Part shown: in pieces, positions 1-7,555 of the stretch
Layout: each line of letters starts with the position of its first letter
How positions within the stretch are numbered: position 1 is the first letter of the stretch
Source: Ideonella benzenivorans
GTDB taxonomy: Bacteria > Pseudomonadota > Gammaproteobacteria > Burkholderiales > Burkholderiaceae_C
Direction: 5' to 3'
NCBI RefSeq assembly: GCF_020387415.1
Contig: NZ_JAGWCB010000007.1
Span: 1-64,000, forward strand
DNA: 64,000 nucleotides
Notes under the pieces: model-generated
Seen by the model: the letters and a program-made list of their open reading frames with translations, nothing else
What the model was told of the DNA's origin: nothing
Database searches by the model: none
Translations under genes and position numbers: made by a program

Positions 1-81
1 TACCGCCAGCGGGTGCTGCACAACCTCAGTCAGCGGGCCAGCAAGCTCGGCATGAAACTCGTCGCAGCAGAACCCGTCTAA
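1..81 (+). CDS. C-terminal tail of an unidentified protein (possible transposase), partial
   Basis: An open frame enters from the left edge and ends at TAA (79-81), giving 26 residues that finish ...GMKLVAAEPV. The tail is basic and helical (YRQRVLHNLSQRASK). Its position at the edge of an integron cassette array and its overlap with the antisense cassette ORF suggest an inserted transposable element, but the family cannot be told from so little sequence. The transposase identity is a guess; only the open frame and stop are seen. Confidence 0.35.
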   Translation, partial: YRQRVLHNLSQRASKLGMKLVAAEPV

Positions 82-522
82 AAAACACCTTTGCAAATCA
101 ATCACTTGGTTGGTGTTTCTTGAGAGGTGCCAGGCCACTGCAATGGCTGCAACCAAGGCCAGCACCGAAAAGCAGACGGTTGCGACTTCGTTCATAAATG
201 GGGCGATTGAACCAATGAAGCCTCCACACGACGTGCAATCACCGCCGTGTGAGTAGGGCCACGGATAGCCGCGCTCCCACACGCCAACCCAGAAGTAGCG
301 GTCTACCGCATGACTCACGCCGACGGTGAGAAACAAGAACGCCAATGCCTGAGCGCGAACCGCCCGCGCCTTTGCAAAGAAGCAAATAGCGCTTGCCGCC
401 AAAACCAAGGCCGTCGTGCCGAAGTGAAGGGCCAACTCGCTACCCGTGGCCAGAAACACAACCAACACTGCGGCAGCAAGGGCGCCAATGGTCTTGAGCA
501 AGATTAGTAGAGCGCGTGGCAC
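1..522 (-). CDS. Integron cassette 1: membrane protein, truncated at window edge
   Basis: From a GTG at 522, nine bases inside the cassette boundary (531), the minus strand is open to base 1 without a stop. The protein has hydrophobic segments at about residues 4-22 and 27-45, a further one near 50-62, a Cys-containing loop (GGDCTSCGGF) and a last one near 105-122, so it looks like a small multi-pass inner-membrane protein. No SD precedes the start, as is common for cassette genes. Bases 1-81 are also coding on the other strand, so the natural 3' end is probably missing and the gene was likely interrupted near 82-100. I do not recognise the family. Confidence 0.45.
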   Translation of the reverse strand, partial: MPRALLILLKTIGALAAAVLVVFLATGSELALHFGTTALVLAASAICFFAKARAVRAQALAFLFLTVGVSHAVDRYFWVGVWERGYPWPYSHGGDCTSCGGFIGSIAPFMNEVATVCFSVLALVAAIAVAWHLSRNTNQVIDLQRCFLDGFCCDEFHAELAGPLTEVVQHPLAV

Positions 523-530
523 TGGATGGC

Positions 531-656
531 ACCTAACGTAGAGTTAACCGGCGCGCGGCGGCGTGGCACCCTGGCCGTGCGGCCGATGATGAACCAAGGC
601 GGGTGCACGGCCAGGGTGCCATGCCGTTGCGCGTCCGGTTCAACGCCAAGTTAGGC
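531..656 (-). other. attC: attC recombination site (126 bp, long type)
   Basis: Read on the minus strand the site starts GCCTAAC (plus 650-656) and ends GTTAGGT (plus 531-537), the R'' and R' core sites of an integron attC. Between them lies a perfect 16-bp inverted repeat, GGCACCCTGGCCGTGC (565-580) and its complement (605-620), which would form the folded bottom-strand hairpin used by integron integrases. It sits just 3' of the PIN gene and before the membrane-protein cassette. The 126-bp length resembles the long attC sites of chromosomal integrons. Confidence 0.85.
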
Positions 657-693
657 CTCGCCACTCCGATCCGCTGGGTTCACGGTTGGCGCG

Positions 694-1785
694 CTACCGC
701 ACCGAGAAGTCGTCAACGGTGAAATCTCTGCTGGATAGATCATTGACGTTGTGAACGAAGCTGGCAGTAAAGTATGGGCGAATCATCGTAGTCAACTGCA
801 CTTGCGTCCCGTCTGTGTCTCGCTCGTAGAACCATCCTGAGCCCTCGATCTTCTGGCGGTGCACGAGATAGTCTGATTCGGGTATTGAGATCTTGATCTC
901 GACTCTGCGCAGGTTGTACATACAACTTACGTAGACGTCAGCACCGCCAACCTCACTCGTGGACAAGATGTCAAGGTCTTCAATTCCTTCGGTCACGTCT
1001 GCGGATAGTGAGGTTGCATTGGAGAGTGCTGGTGCGCCTGGGGTCAACAACGATTGAAGCTTGGAAATTACTTGTGGCTGAATGCTCTCAAGAAAATTCA
1101 CACCCTGCTCTTCGACATATTCCCCGAACGACATTTCCGCCCTTGAGTGGTCCAAGGCATGCTCGCTCTTGTCAATGGTCTTGTCGACGAAGTCGAACAG
1201 CGAGAGATAGGGCCGAATCACAACGGATGGACACAGTCGATCAATATCCTCTTGGAGGGAGGGATGAAACGCTGGCGTCTTCGAGCTCGGATCATAGAAG
1301 TCTGATTTGTTGGCTGATATGAAGACAATCTCGCTACCGGCTGGAAGTCTTGACAAGTGCTCAAGCAATGACAGCCAGATCAAGGTGTCCCTGTAACCCT
1401 TCTCATTTTCTTGAAATGGGCGTACTCGCTTTAACGCTCTCTCAACCACGACAGCGTGTGAGATAGATTGATACTCCACCAGCGCAACCGAGTCTAGCTT
1501 CAGGCGCAGGGCTTCCAGTAAGTCGTACGGTTCGATGCAAAATGTCGGTTCAGGAGTTGCAACCGGCTGTCCATTTAGCTTTGCAGCTGAGAGGAGATGC
1601 TTCTTGACTTCGGAGACGGCGGCGTGCAGATCTCGGTTCCGAATGTTCTCCGCCTCCTGCATGACCGCACGCGAAACGAGAAGTTCGTGGCCCTCGTTAT
1701 TGATGAAGTGGAACAGATAGCGGAAATTGGCGTTCCGGAGGAACCAGTCCCCATAGAAGACGTTTGTGTCTAGGAAGAACTTCAT
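694..1785 (-). CDS. Integron cassette 2: PIN-domain protein (DUF4935-like)
   Basis: A 363-residue protein that begins MKFFLDTNVFYGDW, the classic PIN-domain strand with the first catalytic Asp (LDTN). Further acidic residues expected of a PIN nuclease follow: QEAEN near residue 45, YRDTLIW near 130 and the ANKSDFYD segment near 160. The remaining half is not recognised and may sense or bind a partner. PIN proteins are Mg-dependent RNA nucleases; many are toxins, but no small antitoxin gene is next to it. ATG at 1785 lies 14 bp inside the cassette boundary with no SD. Its codon use is clearly less GC-rich than the surrounding chromosome, fitting mobile origin. PIN assignment is fairly sure; the role (toxin, RNA turnover or phage defence) is open. 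Confidence 0.8.
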   Translation of the reverse strand: MKFFLDTNVFYGDWFLRNANFRYLFHFINNEGHELLVSRAVMQEAENIRNRDLHAAVSEVKKHLLSAAKLNGQPVATPEPTFCIEPYDLLEALRLKLDSVALVEYQSISHAVVVERALKRVRPFQENEKGYRDTLIWLSLLEHLSRLPAGSEIVFISANKSDFYDPSSKTPAFHPSLQEDIDRLCPSVVIRPYLSLFDFVDKTIDKSEHALDHSRAEMSFGEYVEEQGVNFLESIQPQVISKLQSLLTPGAPALSNATSLSADVTEGIEDLDILSTSEVGGADVYVSCMYNLRRVEIKISIPESDYLVHRQKIEGSGWFYERDTDGTQVQLTTMIRPYFTASFVHNVNDLSSRDFTVDDFSVR

Positions 1786-1798
1786 GGGTGAATGTGAG

Positions 1799-1858
1799 GC
1801 CTAACGGACTAGGTAAGCGGGCCGCCGTAGGCGGATCCGCTTGACCGCCGGGTTAGGT
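1799..1858 (-). other. attC: attC recombination site (60 bp, '59-base element')
   Basis: On the minus strand the site runs from ACCTAAC (plus 1852-1858) to GTTAGGC (plus 1799-1805), 60 bp overall, the classic length. Internal complementary arms AAGCGG and CCGCTT plus GGCGG/CCGCC pairs allow the folded hairpin. It begins 4 bp after the stop of the 84-residue cassette gene and ends 13 bp before the PIN start codon, exactly where a cassette junction should be. Confidence 0.9.
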
Positions 1859-1861
1859 GTG

Positions 1862-2116
1862 TTAACGGCCACTAAACACCCGATATCCGGCGAAAGTAAA
1901 AACGATGCCGACCAATAGCCATAGCAGGCTGCCCAAAAACCCACCAGCGCGAGCACCAAAGAACTGCGTGACCAATAAAGTCAAACCGCAAATGGACTTA
2001 CAGCTAAGCCCACCGCTCTGCGCCGCACCGCCAAGCAGAAGGTTGGCACTTACCACGAGGGCAAAAATCCCAAGCGCCAGAACGAATGCACCTACCATTT
2101 TCGCTTCTCGTCGCAT
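1862..2116 (-). CDS. Integron cassette 3: small membrane protein
   Basis: An 84-residue protein starting at ATG 2116, four bases inside the cassette boundary GTTAGGC (2121-2127 on plus). It has two long hydrophobic stretches (about residues 8-32 and 56-80) separated by a loop with two cysteines (SCKSIC). It should be an inner-membrane protein with both ends on the same side. No family recognised. As the first cassette next to the putative attI it would be the best expressed of the array. Confidence 0.6.
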   Translation of the reverse strand: MRREAKMVGAFVLALGIFALVVSANLLLGGAAQSGGLSCKSICGLTLLVTQFFGARAGGFLGSLLWLLVGIVFTFAGYRVFSGR

Positions 2117-2120
2117 TTGA

Positions 2121-2200
2121 GCCTAACGTGTTGTATACGGCACCGAGCGACGGATAACACCGGACCGTGCTGCATAAAAACGCAGGGCAAACCTCTGGCA
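2121..2200 (-). other. First cassette boundary and candidate attI region
   Basis: GCCTAAC at plus 2121-2127 is the core site of cassette 3 (GTTAGGC on minus). To its right I find no matching GTTRRRY core that would make a further attC, so this is where attI should lie. A GTGTTATCC stretch on the minus strand (about 2154-2162) recalls repeats in attI sites, but there is no reliable attI consensus, so the right edge is arbitrary. Confidence 0.45.
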
Positions 2201-2520
2201 AGTGACTGATGTCATTGAAATTTCCAGCCTGCGCAGGGATGTGGCAGCAGCGTATTCAACCGGCAAAAGCGGCAGTGCGAACGGCGCTGAACCGACGGCT
2301 GGTCCGGTGGTGACGCATAACATCGGCCGGCGCCTCATAACAAGCCGGTCCAACATCACGCCAAGTCCCTGTTCCAGCACGTTTTCCTCCCGATTGACTG
2401 GGTGTTCACCAGTACTAAATTGACCCCAAAAGCGGCGCCTTGTTGGCTGATTTTGGCGAGGCCCGATGATCTTGCCAAGAGCGACTGGGCATGCACGCCC
2501 AAGGGGATTCTCCCCGGGTT

Positions 2521-2580
2521 GGGGAGGTGCTGAACCGACTCACTGGGACGCACCAGCTGTTGGCCAAGCTGCTCTATGGG
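2521..2580 (+). pseudogene. Decayed integron integrase (intI) fragment
   Basis: This frame reads GEVLNRLTGTHQLLAKLLYG, which matches the start of the catalytic domain of integron tyrosine recombinases (family pattern ...GTHRLxAxLLYGTG). The strand is opposite to the cassettes and the distance from the cassette boundary (about 400 bp) fits residue 130-150 of an integrase starting near attI. Around the fragment the frames are broken. The catalytic Arg, His and Tyr motifs are not found, although a short FPQDGSPDRP...RRH stretch in another frame (about 2606-2660) could be a second scrap. Bases 2128-2714 otherwise hold no gene I can support. Confidence 0.5.
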
Positions 2581-2714
2581 CCCAGTTCCTGGTCCGGGGA
2601 CGGGTCTTTCCCCAGGATGGATCACCCGATCGACCCATGCAGCGGTGGGGGCGCCGACACAAACCCCAAGCACCCGTCAGACATCCCGCCCCTGCCCTGC
2701 AAGGCGGCTACCCC

Positions 2715-3404
2715 TCACGCCAGATCGGTCTCCCCCGCCGGCGGCCAGGCCCGTGCGGGCAGATGGGCCCTCGGCGTGGCGTGCAGGTGCTCGCGGGTGT
2801 AGGGGTGCTCCCGGCCGGACAGGGCCAGCGACAGGCGGATCACCAGCGCATGGGTGATGGGCGGCGGGGCCCAGGCCACGCCCACGGCCAGCCACAGGGC
2901 CAGGCCCAGCGGGGCCAAGCTCAGGGCCGTTCGCAGGGCTGGGCGGGCGGGCCAGTCCTTGGGCAGCGCGGCCACCACCCAGGCGGAAAGGGCGCCGCCC
3001 AGCACAAAGCCGGCAATGGCTTCCGACACCGAATGCGCCCCCACCTCCACCCGGGAGACGGCGATCAGACCGGCCAGCAGGGTGCCCAGCACGGCCCCGG
3101 CCCAGCGGCCGCGGCCACTCAGGGCCAGCGCGCAGGTGGCCAGCAGCGGGATCTCCACGCTGGCGGCATACATGGCATGGCCGGAAAAGCCGGTGAAGTC
3201 CAGTGTCGCAATGCCCAGGCCCCAGCCCAGGAAGGCCACCTTGCTGGCGGTGGTCACCACCGTGCCCAGCGCCAGCGCCAGCGCCCAGCGCAGCGCGGCG
3301 GCGCGGCTGTCCTGGCGCTGGGCCAGCAGCAGCAGGGCCAGCGCGGCAGCCGGCAGCAGGATTTGGGCTTCGCCCAGGCGAGTGATCAGCGGCCAGAGGG
3401 TCAT
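2715..3404 (-). CDS. PAP2-family membrane phosphatase
   Basis: A 229-residue integral membrane protein with about six hydrophobic helices. The PAP2 signature is present in shortened form: a Lys in TASKVAFLGWG, the FSGHAMYA motif (PSGH type, with catalytic His) and SRVEVGAHSVSE, carrying the Arg and nucleophilic His. The last motif ends in Glu rather than the usual Asp. Family members dephosphorylate lipid phosphates such as undecaprenyl diphosphate or phosphatidylglycerol phosphate at the outer face of the inner membrane. An in-frame GTG at 3428 would add eight residues; neither start has a clear SD. First clearly chromosomal gene after the integron. Confidence 0.75.
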   Translation of the reverse strand: MTLWPLITRLGEAQILLPAAALALLLLAQRQDSRAAALRWALALALGTVVTTASKVAFLGWGLGIATLDFTGFSGHAMYAASVEIPLLATCALALSGRGRWAGAVLGTLLAGLIAVSRVEVGAHSVSEAIAGFVLGGALSAWVVAALPKDWPARPALRTALSLAPLGLALWLAVGVAWAPPPITHALVIRLSLALSGREHPYTREHLHATPRAHLPARAWPPAGETDLA

Positions 3405-3464
3405 CGGGGCAGGGGAGGGATATTGCACCGCATCATAACGACGGGTCTGGCCCGCGTCGGGATG

Positions 3465-3490
3465 AAAAAAGGCCCCGCCGAAGCGGGGCC
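3465..3490 (-). terminator. Rho-independent terminator (minus strand)
   Basis: GGCCCCGC, tetraloop, GCGGGGCC (3471-3490) with a run of six A on the left (3465-3470), so on the minus strand an 8-bp GC stem is followed by six T. It would end transcripts of the small gene at 3598-3825. Confidence 0.85.
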
Positions 3491-3597
3491 GAATCTAGAG
3501 GAGTCAGTGGCCCGAAAGCCATTCCCATAACGCGGGGAAAGCGCGATGCGTTGACGGGCTCCCCGGGGTCGCCGGTCGGCCCGCCCGCAGCATGGGG

Positions 3598-3825
3598 TCA
3601 GGCCTTGGCGATGCGCTTGCCGACGATGTGGATCACCTGCACCGGTGCCGTGTCGGTGTCGGCCAGGGCCATCGGCGTGGCGGCGGCCTGGGCCAGTTGC
3701 ACGTCGCGCACCTGGTGGTCGGCGATGCCGGAGACGCCGCCCAGCAGGGCCAGGCAGGTCACCAACGCCAGGCCCAGCAGGCCAACGCGGGTGGAGGCGG
3801 TCGAGGCGGTGAAGGGGGTGTTCAT
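3598..3825 (-). CDS. Small exported protein of unknown function
   Basis: A 75-residue protein. ATG at 3825 is preceded by CAGGAG with good spacing. It has an N-terminal hydrophobic segment (about residues 14-34, VGLLGLALVTCLALLGG) that looks like a signal peptide or anchor, followed by a short polar tail ending VIHIVGKRIAKA. It stands alone between two intergenic gaps and is followed by its own terminator. No family recognised. Confidence 0.6.
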   Translation of the reverse strand: MNTPFTASTASTRVGLLGLALVTCLALLGGVSGIADHQVRDVQLAQAAATPMALADTDTAPVQVIHIVGKRIAKA

Positions 3826-3978
3826 GGTGGGCTCCTGGGGTGGCGGCGGTGCCGTCGTGTTGCGTTGGGATGGACTGTAGGGAGCCCCCTCCGGCGCCAC
3901 CATGCGCTTGCGACGAAGCGCGCCCCGGCGGTGATGAGCGGCGGCCCGTGTGGATGAACGGCGGCCGCCGGAGCACCC

Positions 3979-4620
3979 TCAGGGCTGGGCGAGCCAGCCT
4001 GTGAGCGCCTGGGCGAGGGCCCACAGCGCGATGGCGCCCAGCAACAGGCCCGAGGCCTGGTTGATGCGCCGCCGCCAGCGGGCGTCCAGCCGGTGGCGCA
4101 GCCGGCCCACGGTCCAGGTCAGGCCCCACCACCACAGGGCCGAGCCCAGGCCCACGCCCAGCACCATCCAGCCGGGGGAGGTGGGATGGGCGGCGCTGCC
4201 CGCCAGGGCACTGAACACCGCCAGGAACGAGAAGATGGTGGCCGGGTTGGAGAGGGTCAGCAGGAAGGTGCCGCCAAAGTTGCGCAACAGGTCGCCGCCG
4301 GTGGCCAGTTCGGCGGCGTGTTCGGCCACCGGCTGGCGCCAGGTGCGCCAGGCCATCCAGCCCAGCACCAGGCCACCCAACAGGGACAGCGGGCCACGCA
4401 GGCTGACCAGGGTGCCGATCACCAGTTGCACGCCAAAGGCGCCCAGCGCGCCGTAGCAGGTGTCTGCCGCGGCGGCGCCCAGGCCGGTGGCCAAGCCGGC
4501 CCGGGGGCCCTGGGCCAGGGTGCGTTGGATGGTCAACAGCCCGATCGGGCCGACCGGGGCGGCAATCGACAGGCCCACCAGCAGGGCCTGGCCGAAGAGA
4601 AGCAGGTTGGAGAAGTCCAT
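3979..4620 (-). CDS. LysE/RhtB-family amino acid exporter
   Basis: A 213-residue membrane protein with the LysE family start: an N-terminal helix followed by SIAAPVGPIGLLTIQRTLAQG, the conserved APVGP-type motif, then GLGAAAADTCYGALGAFG. Five to six transmembrane helices are visible. Such proteins export amino acids (lysine, threonine, homoserine, cysteine) from the cytoplasm. It is divergent from an Lrp-type regulator with 87 bp between the start codons, a common pairing in which the regulator senses the exported amino acid. The substrate cannot be read from sequence. Confidence 0.85.
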   Translation of the reverse strand: MDFSNLLLFGQALLVGLSIAAPVGPIGLLTIQRTLAQGPRAGLATGLGAAAADTCYGALGAFGVQLVIGTLVSLRGPLSLLGGLVLGWMAWRTWRQPVAEHAAELATGGDLLRNFGGTFLLTLSNPATIFSFLAVFSALAGSAAHPTSPGWMVLGVGLGSALWWWGLTWTVGRLRHRLDARWRRRINQASGLLLGAIALWALAQALTGWLAQP

Positions 4621-4707
4621 GGCGTCATGGTAGAAGCCATGATCGACAGTGCACAGCTTGTTTCAGCGGTAAGTTGGCCAAACAGCTTTCTATTTTTCAG
4701 GTGAAAC

Positions 4708-5202
4708 ATGAATTCCACGGAAACCCCGGCGGGGCTGCAGCTGGACGAAAAGGCCTGGGCCCTGCTGCAGGCCCTGCAGACCGATGGACGGGCGCCGCTG
4801 AAGGTGCTGGCGCAGGCGGCGGGGCTGTCGTTGCCGGCCACGGCGGAGCGGCTGCGCCGGCTGCAGGAGGCAGGGGTGATCCGGGGTGTGCACGCCGTGC
4901 TGGAGCCAACGGCGCTGGGTTACGGGGTGCAGGCGGTGGTGGGCATCCAGGTGCCGCAGCCGGGCAAGCGGGCGCTGCTCGACACCTTGCGCAGCCTGCC
5001 CGAGGTGTTGGAATGCCACCATGTGAGCGGTGCCGACTCTTACCTGATGACCGTGGTGTCCCGCAACCTGCAGGATCTGGAGCGCTTTCTGGCCCGCATC
5101 AACGGCTTTGGCGAGACGCGCACCTCGATCGTCTTTTCCACCCCCATCCCGCGCCGGGGCCTGCAGGCGCCGCGGCAGGGTTGGGAGGATGAGCCCAGCT
5201 GA
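4708..5202 (+). CDS. Lrp/AsnC-family transcriptional regulator
   Basis: A 164-residue protein. It has an N-terminal winged helix-turn-helix (about residues 12-60: LDEKAWALLQALQTDGRAPLKVLAQAAGLS...RLRRLQEAGVIRG). A C-terminal RAM ligand-binding domain follows (about 70-145, with VLECHHVSGADSYLM). ATG is preceded by TTTTCAGGTGAAAC, whose AGGTG acts as SD. Divergent from the LysE exporter at 3979-4620, whose expression it probably controls in response to an amino acid. It is followed directly by a short perfect inverted repeat (5203-5218) without a T-run. Confidence 0.9.
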   Translation: MNSTETPAGLQLDEKAWALLQALQTDGRAPLKVLAQAAGLSLPATAERLRRLQEAGVIRGVHAVLEPTALGYGVQAVVGIQVPQPGKRALLDTLRSLPEVLECHHVSGADSYLMTVVSRNLQDLERFLARINGFGETRTSIVFSTPIPRRGLQAPRQGWEDEPS

Positions 5203-5434
5203 TTTGCGCCAGCGCAAAGGGCGGGAATGAACACCGGGATGACCCTGTTGTTCCGCCCTTGCCCGGGGCGTCGCCCTGCGTAGACTGGGTGCACGTGCCA
5301 CGATCAACCTGACCGCGAGCGCTGCGGGGAGGGGCGCCTTCCCTCGGGCGGTTCTTCAAGATGTTTTTCTGCCTGTCAGCCCCTGCCATGTCCCTGCCTT
5401 TTCGACAGCGCCGATCTCGGTGCGTGGAGCGGGC

Positions 5435-7474
5435 ATGAGCCGCGGCGCGTTGTCCAGCCGGATGTGGCCCTGGCACTCCGGCCGTTTTGGGTGGGGCCTG
5501 GTGCTGTTCCTGCTGGCCTTGGGCATCCGGTTGGCCTGGTTGCCGCCCGGTCCGCGCGCCAGCTTCGTCACGTTCTATCCGGCCGCCGTGCTGGCCTTCT
5601 ATGGGTTGGGCACGGGGCCCGGCATTCTGGTGGTGGTCGCCAGTGCGCTGGCGGGGGGCTGGATGCTGTCCCATCCCCACGGGGTGCTGGAGCCGAATGC
5701 CGAGGCCCTTTGGTCCACGCTGGCCTTCGCCTTCTTTTCCCTGATGGTCGGTGCGGTGGTGCACGAGTTGCGCAGCACCGGCCAACGCCTGCAGACCACC
5801 TTGGGCGCCCTGCGCGCACGGGAGCAGCAGCTCTCCCAGGTGCTGGACAGCCAGGAGGAATTGATCTGCCGCGTGCGGCGCGACCACAGGCTGGTGTTCG
5901 TCAACGACGCCTTCTGCCATGCCTTCGGGGCCGACCGCGACCGGCTGTTGGGGCAGGCCTGGTCCCCCAGTGTGCTGGCCGAGGACTGGGCCGAGCTTGT
6001 CCTGCGCCTGCGGGCGCTGACACCGGCAACCCCCCGGGTGGGGCTGGACTATCGCTTCCATGGGGCCCAGGGGCGGGTGCGCTGGGGACACTTTGAACAC
6101 CTGGCCTTTTTCGACGCGGCCGGGCAGCTGACCGAAATCCAGGTGGTCGGGCGCGACATCACCGACCGCAAGGCCCTGCAGATGCAGCTGGCCGAGGCGA
6201 CTGAGCGCATCCAGGACCTCTATGACAACGCGCCCTGCGGCTACTGTTCGCTCGACAGCGAGGGGCGTTTCGTGCACCTGAATGCGATGGCGCTGTCCTG
6301 GCTGGGGGCCCCGCGGGAGGCCCTGGTGGGGCAGCACAGCCTGCACGAGTTCCTGGGCGAGGCCAGCAGCCATTTGTTCCGGCTCTCCTTCCCCTTGCTG
6401 CAGGACAGTGGCCAGGTCGGCCCGCTGGAGCTGCGGCTTGAGTCGCGCGATGGCACGGCACGCTGGATCAGCATGACCTCCACCGCGGTGCGCGACGCGG
6501 CCGGGCACTATCAGATGAGCCGCTCGGTCATGTACGACATCACCGAGCTGCACGACGCACGCATCCAGCTGCAGCGCCTCAACCGCGAGCAGTCGGCCAT
6601 GCTCGACAACGAGCTGATCGGCATCGTCAAGGTCAACGGGCGCGAGGTCCAGTGGAAGAACCATGTGCTGGAGCGCATGTTCGGCTACGAGCACGATGAG
6701 CTGCTGGGGCAGGACATCCGCGTGCTCTATGCCGACGAGGAGACCTACCGGCGTGTCGGACAGGAGGGCTACCGCGGCCTGCACGAGCAGGGACAGTACC
6801 GGACCCAGGTGCGCATGCTGCGCAAGAACGGCGACCCGATGTGGGTGGACCTGAGCGGCACGGTGCTGTCCGAGGACCACGATTCCCTCTGGCTGATGCT
6901 GGACATCACCGAGCAGAAGGAGCATGAGGCACAGGTCGAGCACATTGCCTTCCACGACGCGCTCACCGGGCTGCCCAACCGGCTGCTGCTGGTGGACCGT
7001 CTGTCGCAGGCGATGGCGGTGGATGCCCGCCTGTCGCGCCACCTGGCGGTGTGCTACCTGGATCTGGACGGCTTCAAGGCGGTGAACGACCAGTATGGGC
7101 ATGAGGCCGGCGACCGGCTGCTGCAGGACATCGCCCGCCGGCTGGAAACCTGCGTGCGGGCCAACGACACGGTGGCCCGCATCGGCGGGGACGAGTTCGT
7201 GCTGCTGCTGTGCTCGCTGGAGGAACCGGCCTCGGCCCAGCCGGTGCTGGAACGGGTCGTCCACGCGGTCTCGCAGCCGGTGGACCTGGGCCACGGCCGG
7301 GTGGTGCAGATCTCCACCAGCGTCGGCGTGGCCTTCTTCCCCGGCCATGCCCGCAGCGGTTCGCGTTTGCTGGCGCTGGCCGATGCGGCCCTCTACGAGG
7401 CCAAGCACGCCGGGCGCAACTGCATCCGCCAGGCGGTGCAGCCGGAACCGGCGGAAGACCTGGCGGTCCGCTGA
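5435..7474 (+). CDS. Membrane-anchored PAS-PAS-PAS diguanylate cyclase
   Basis: A 679-residue protein. The order is three to four N-terminal transmembrane helices (about 20-110), PAS-like domains near 130-245, 255-375 and 385-500, and a C-terminal GGDEF domain. The active-site motif GGDEF is intact (residues 584-588), and RAND (575-578), five residues upstream, is a canonical RxxD inhibitory site, so it should be an active, product-inhibited cyclase making c-di-GMP. No EAL domain follows. I chose ATG 5435 over GTG 5420 because GGAG lies at SD distance. It is the first gene of a plus-strand run; the sensed signal is unknown. Confidence 0.92.
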   Translation: MSRGALSSRMWPWHSGRFGWGLVLFLLALGIRLAWLPPGPRASFVTFYPAAVLAFYGLGTGPGILVVVASALAGGWMLSHPHGVLEPNAEALWSTLAFAFFSLMVGAVVHELRSTGQRLQTTLGALRAREQQLSQVLDSQEELICRVRRDHRLVFVNDAFCHAFGADRDRLLGQAWSPSVLAEDWAELVLRLRALTPATPRVGLDYRFHGAQGRVRWGHFEHLAFFDAAGQLTEIQVVGRDITDRKALQMQLAEATERIQDLYDNAPCGYCSLDSEGRFVHLNAMALSWLGAPREALVGQHSLHEFLGEASSHLFRLSFPLLQDSGQVGPLELRLESRDGTARWISMTSTAVRDAAGHYQMSRSVMYDITELHDARIQLQRLNREQSAMLDNELIGIVKVNGREVQWKNHVLERMFGYEHDELLGQDIRVLYADEETYRRVGQEGYRGLHEQGQYRTQVRMLRKNGDPMWVDLSGTVLSEDHDSLWLMLDITEQKEHEAQVEHIAFHDALTGLPNRLLLVDRLSQAMAVDARLSRHLAVCYLDLDGFKAVNDQYGHEAGDRLLQDIARRLETCVRANDTVARIGGDEFVLLLCSLEEPASAQPVLERVVHAVSQPVDLGHGRVVQISTSVGVAFFPGHARSGSRLLALADAALYEAKHAGRNCIRQAVQPEPAEDLAVR

Positions 7475-7555
7475 ACGCCGGCCCCCCCGAACTTCGCAGG
7501 CAGGGGGCGGCCCAGGGCTCCTATCATCCGCGGGTTGTTTCAACCGTGATCGCAG

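Noticed and set aside
310-507. 65-codon plus-strand frame inside cassette 1
   Set aside because: Lies antisense to the membrane-protein cassette gene, lacks a ribosome site, and has an unlikely Arg/Gln-rich composition.
2202-2423. 73-codon plus-strand frame near the candidate attI
   Set aside because: It is where the integrase N-terminus should be, but the sequence does not resemble any integrase N-terminal domain and has no other match; treated as decayed DNA.
2466-3530. 354-codon plus-strand frame across the integrase relic and the PAP2 gene
   Set aside because: Its larger part is antisense to the PAP2 gene and is low-complexity Gln/Gly/Arg; only the short fragment in a different frame resembles an integrase.
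5203-5218. Perfect inverted repeat TTTGCGC-CA-GCGCAAA right after the Lrp gene
   Set aside because: The two-base loop and absence of a T-run make it a poor terminator; no second copy was seen to support an operator.
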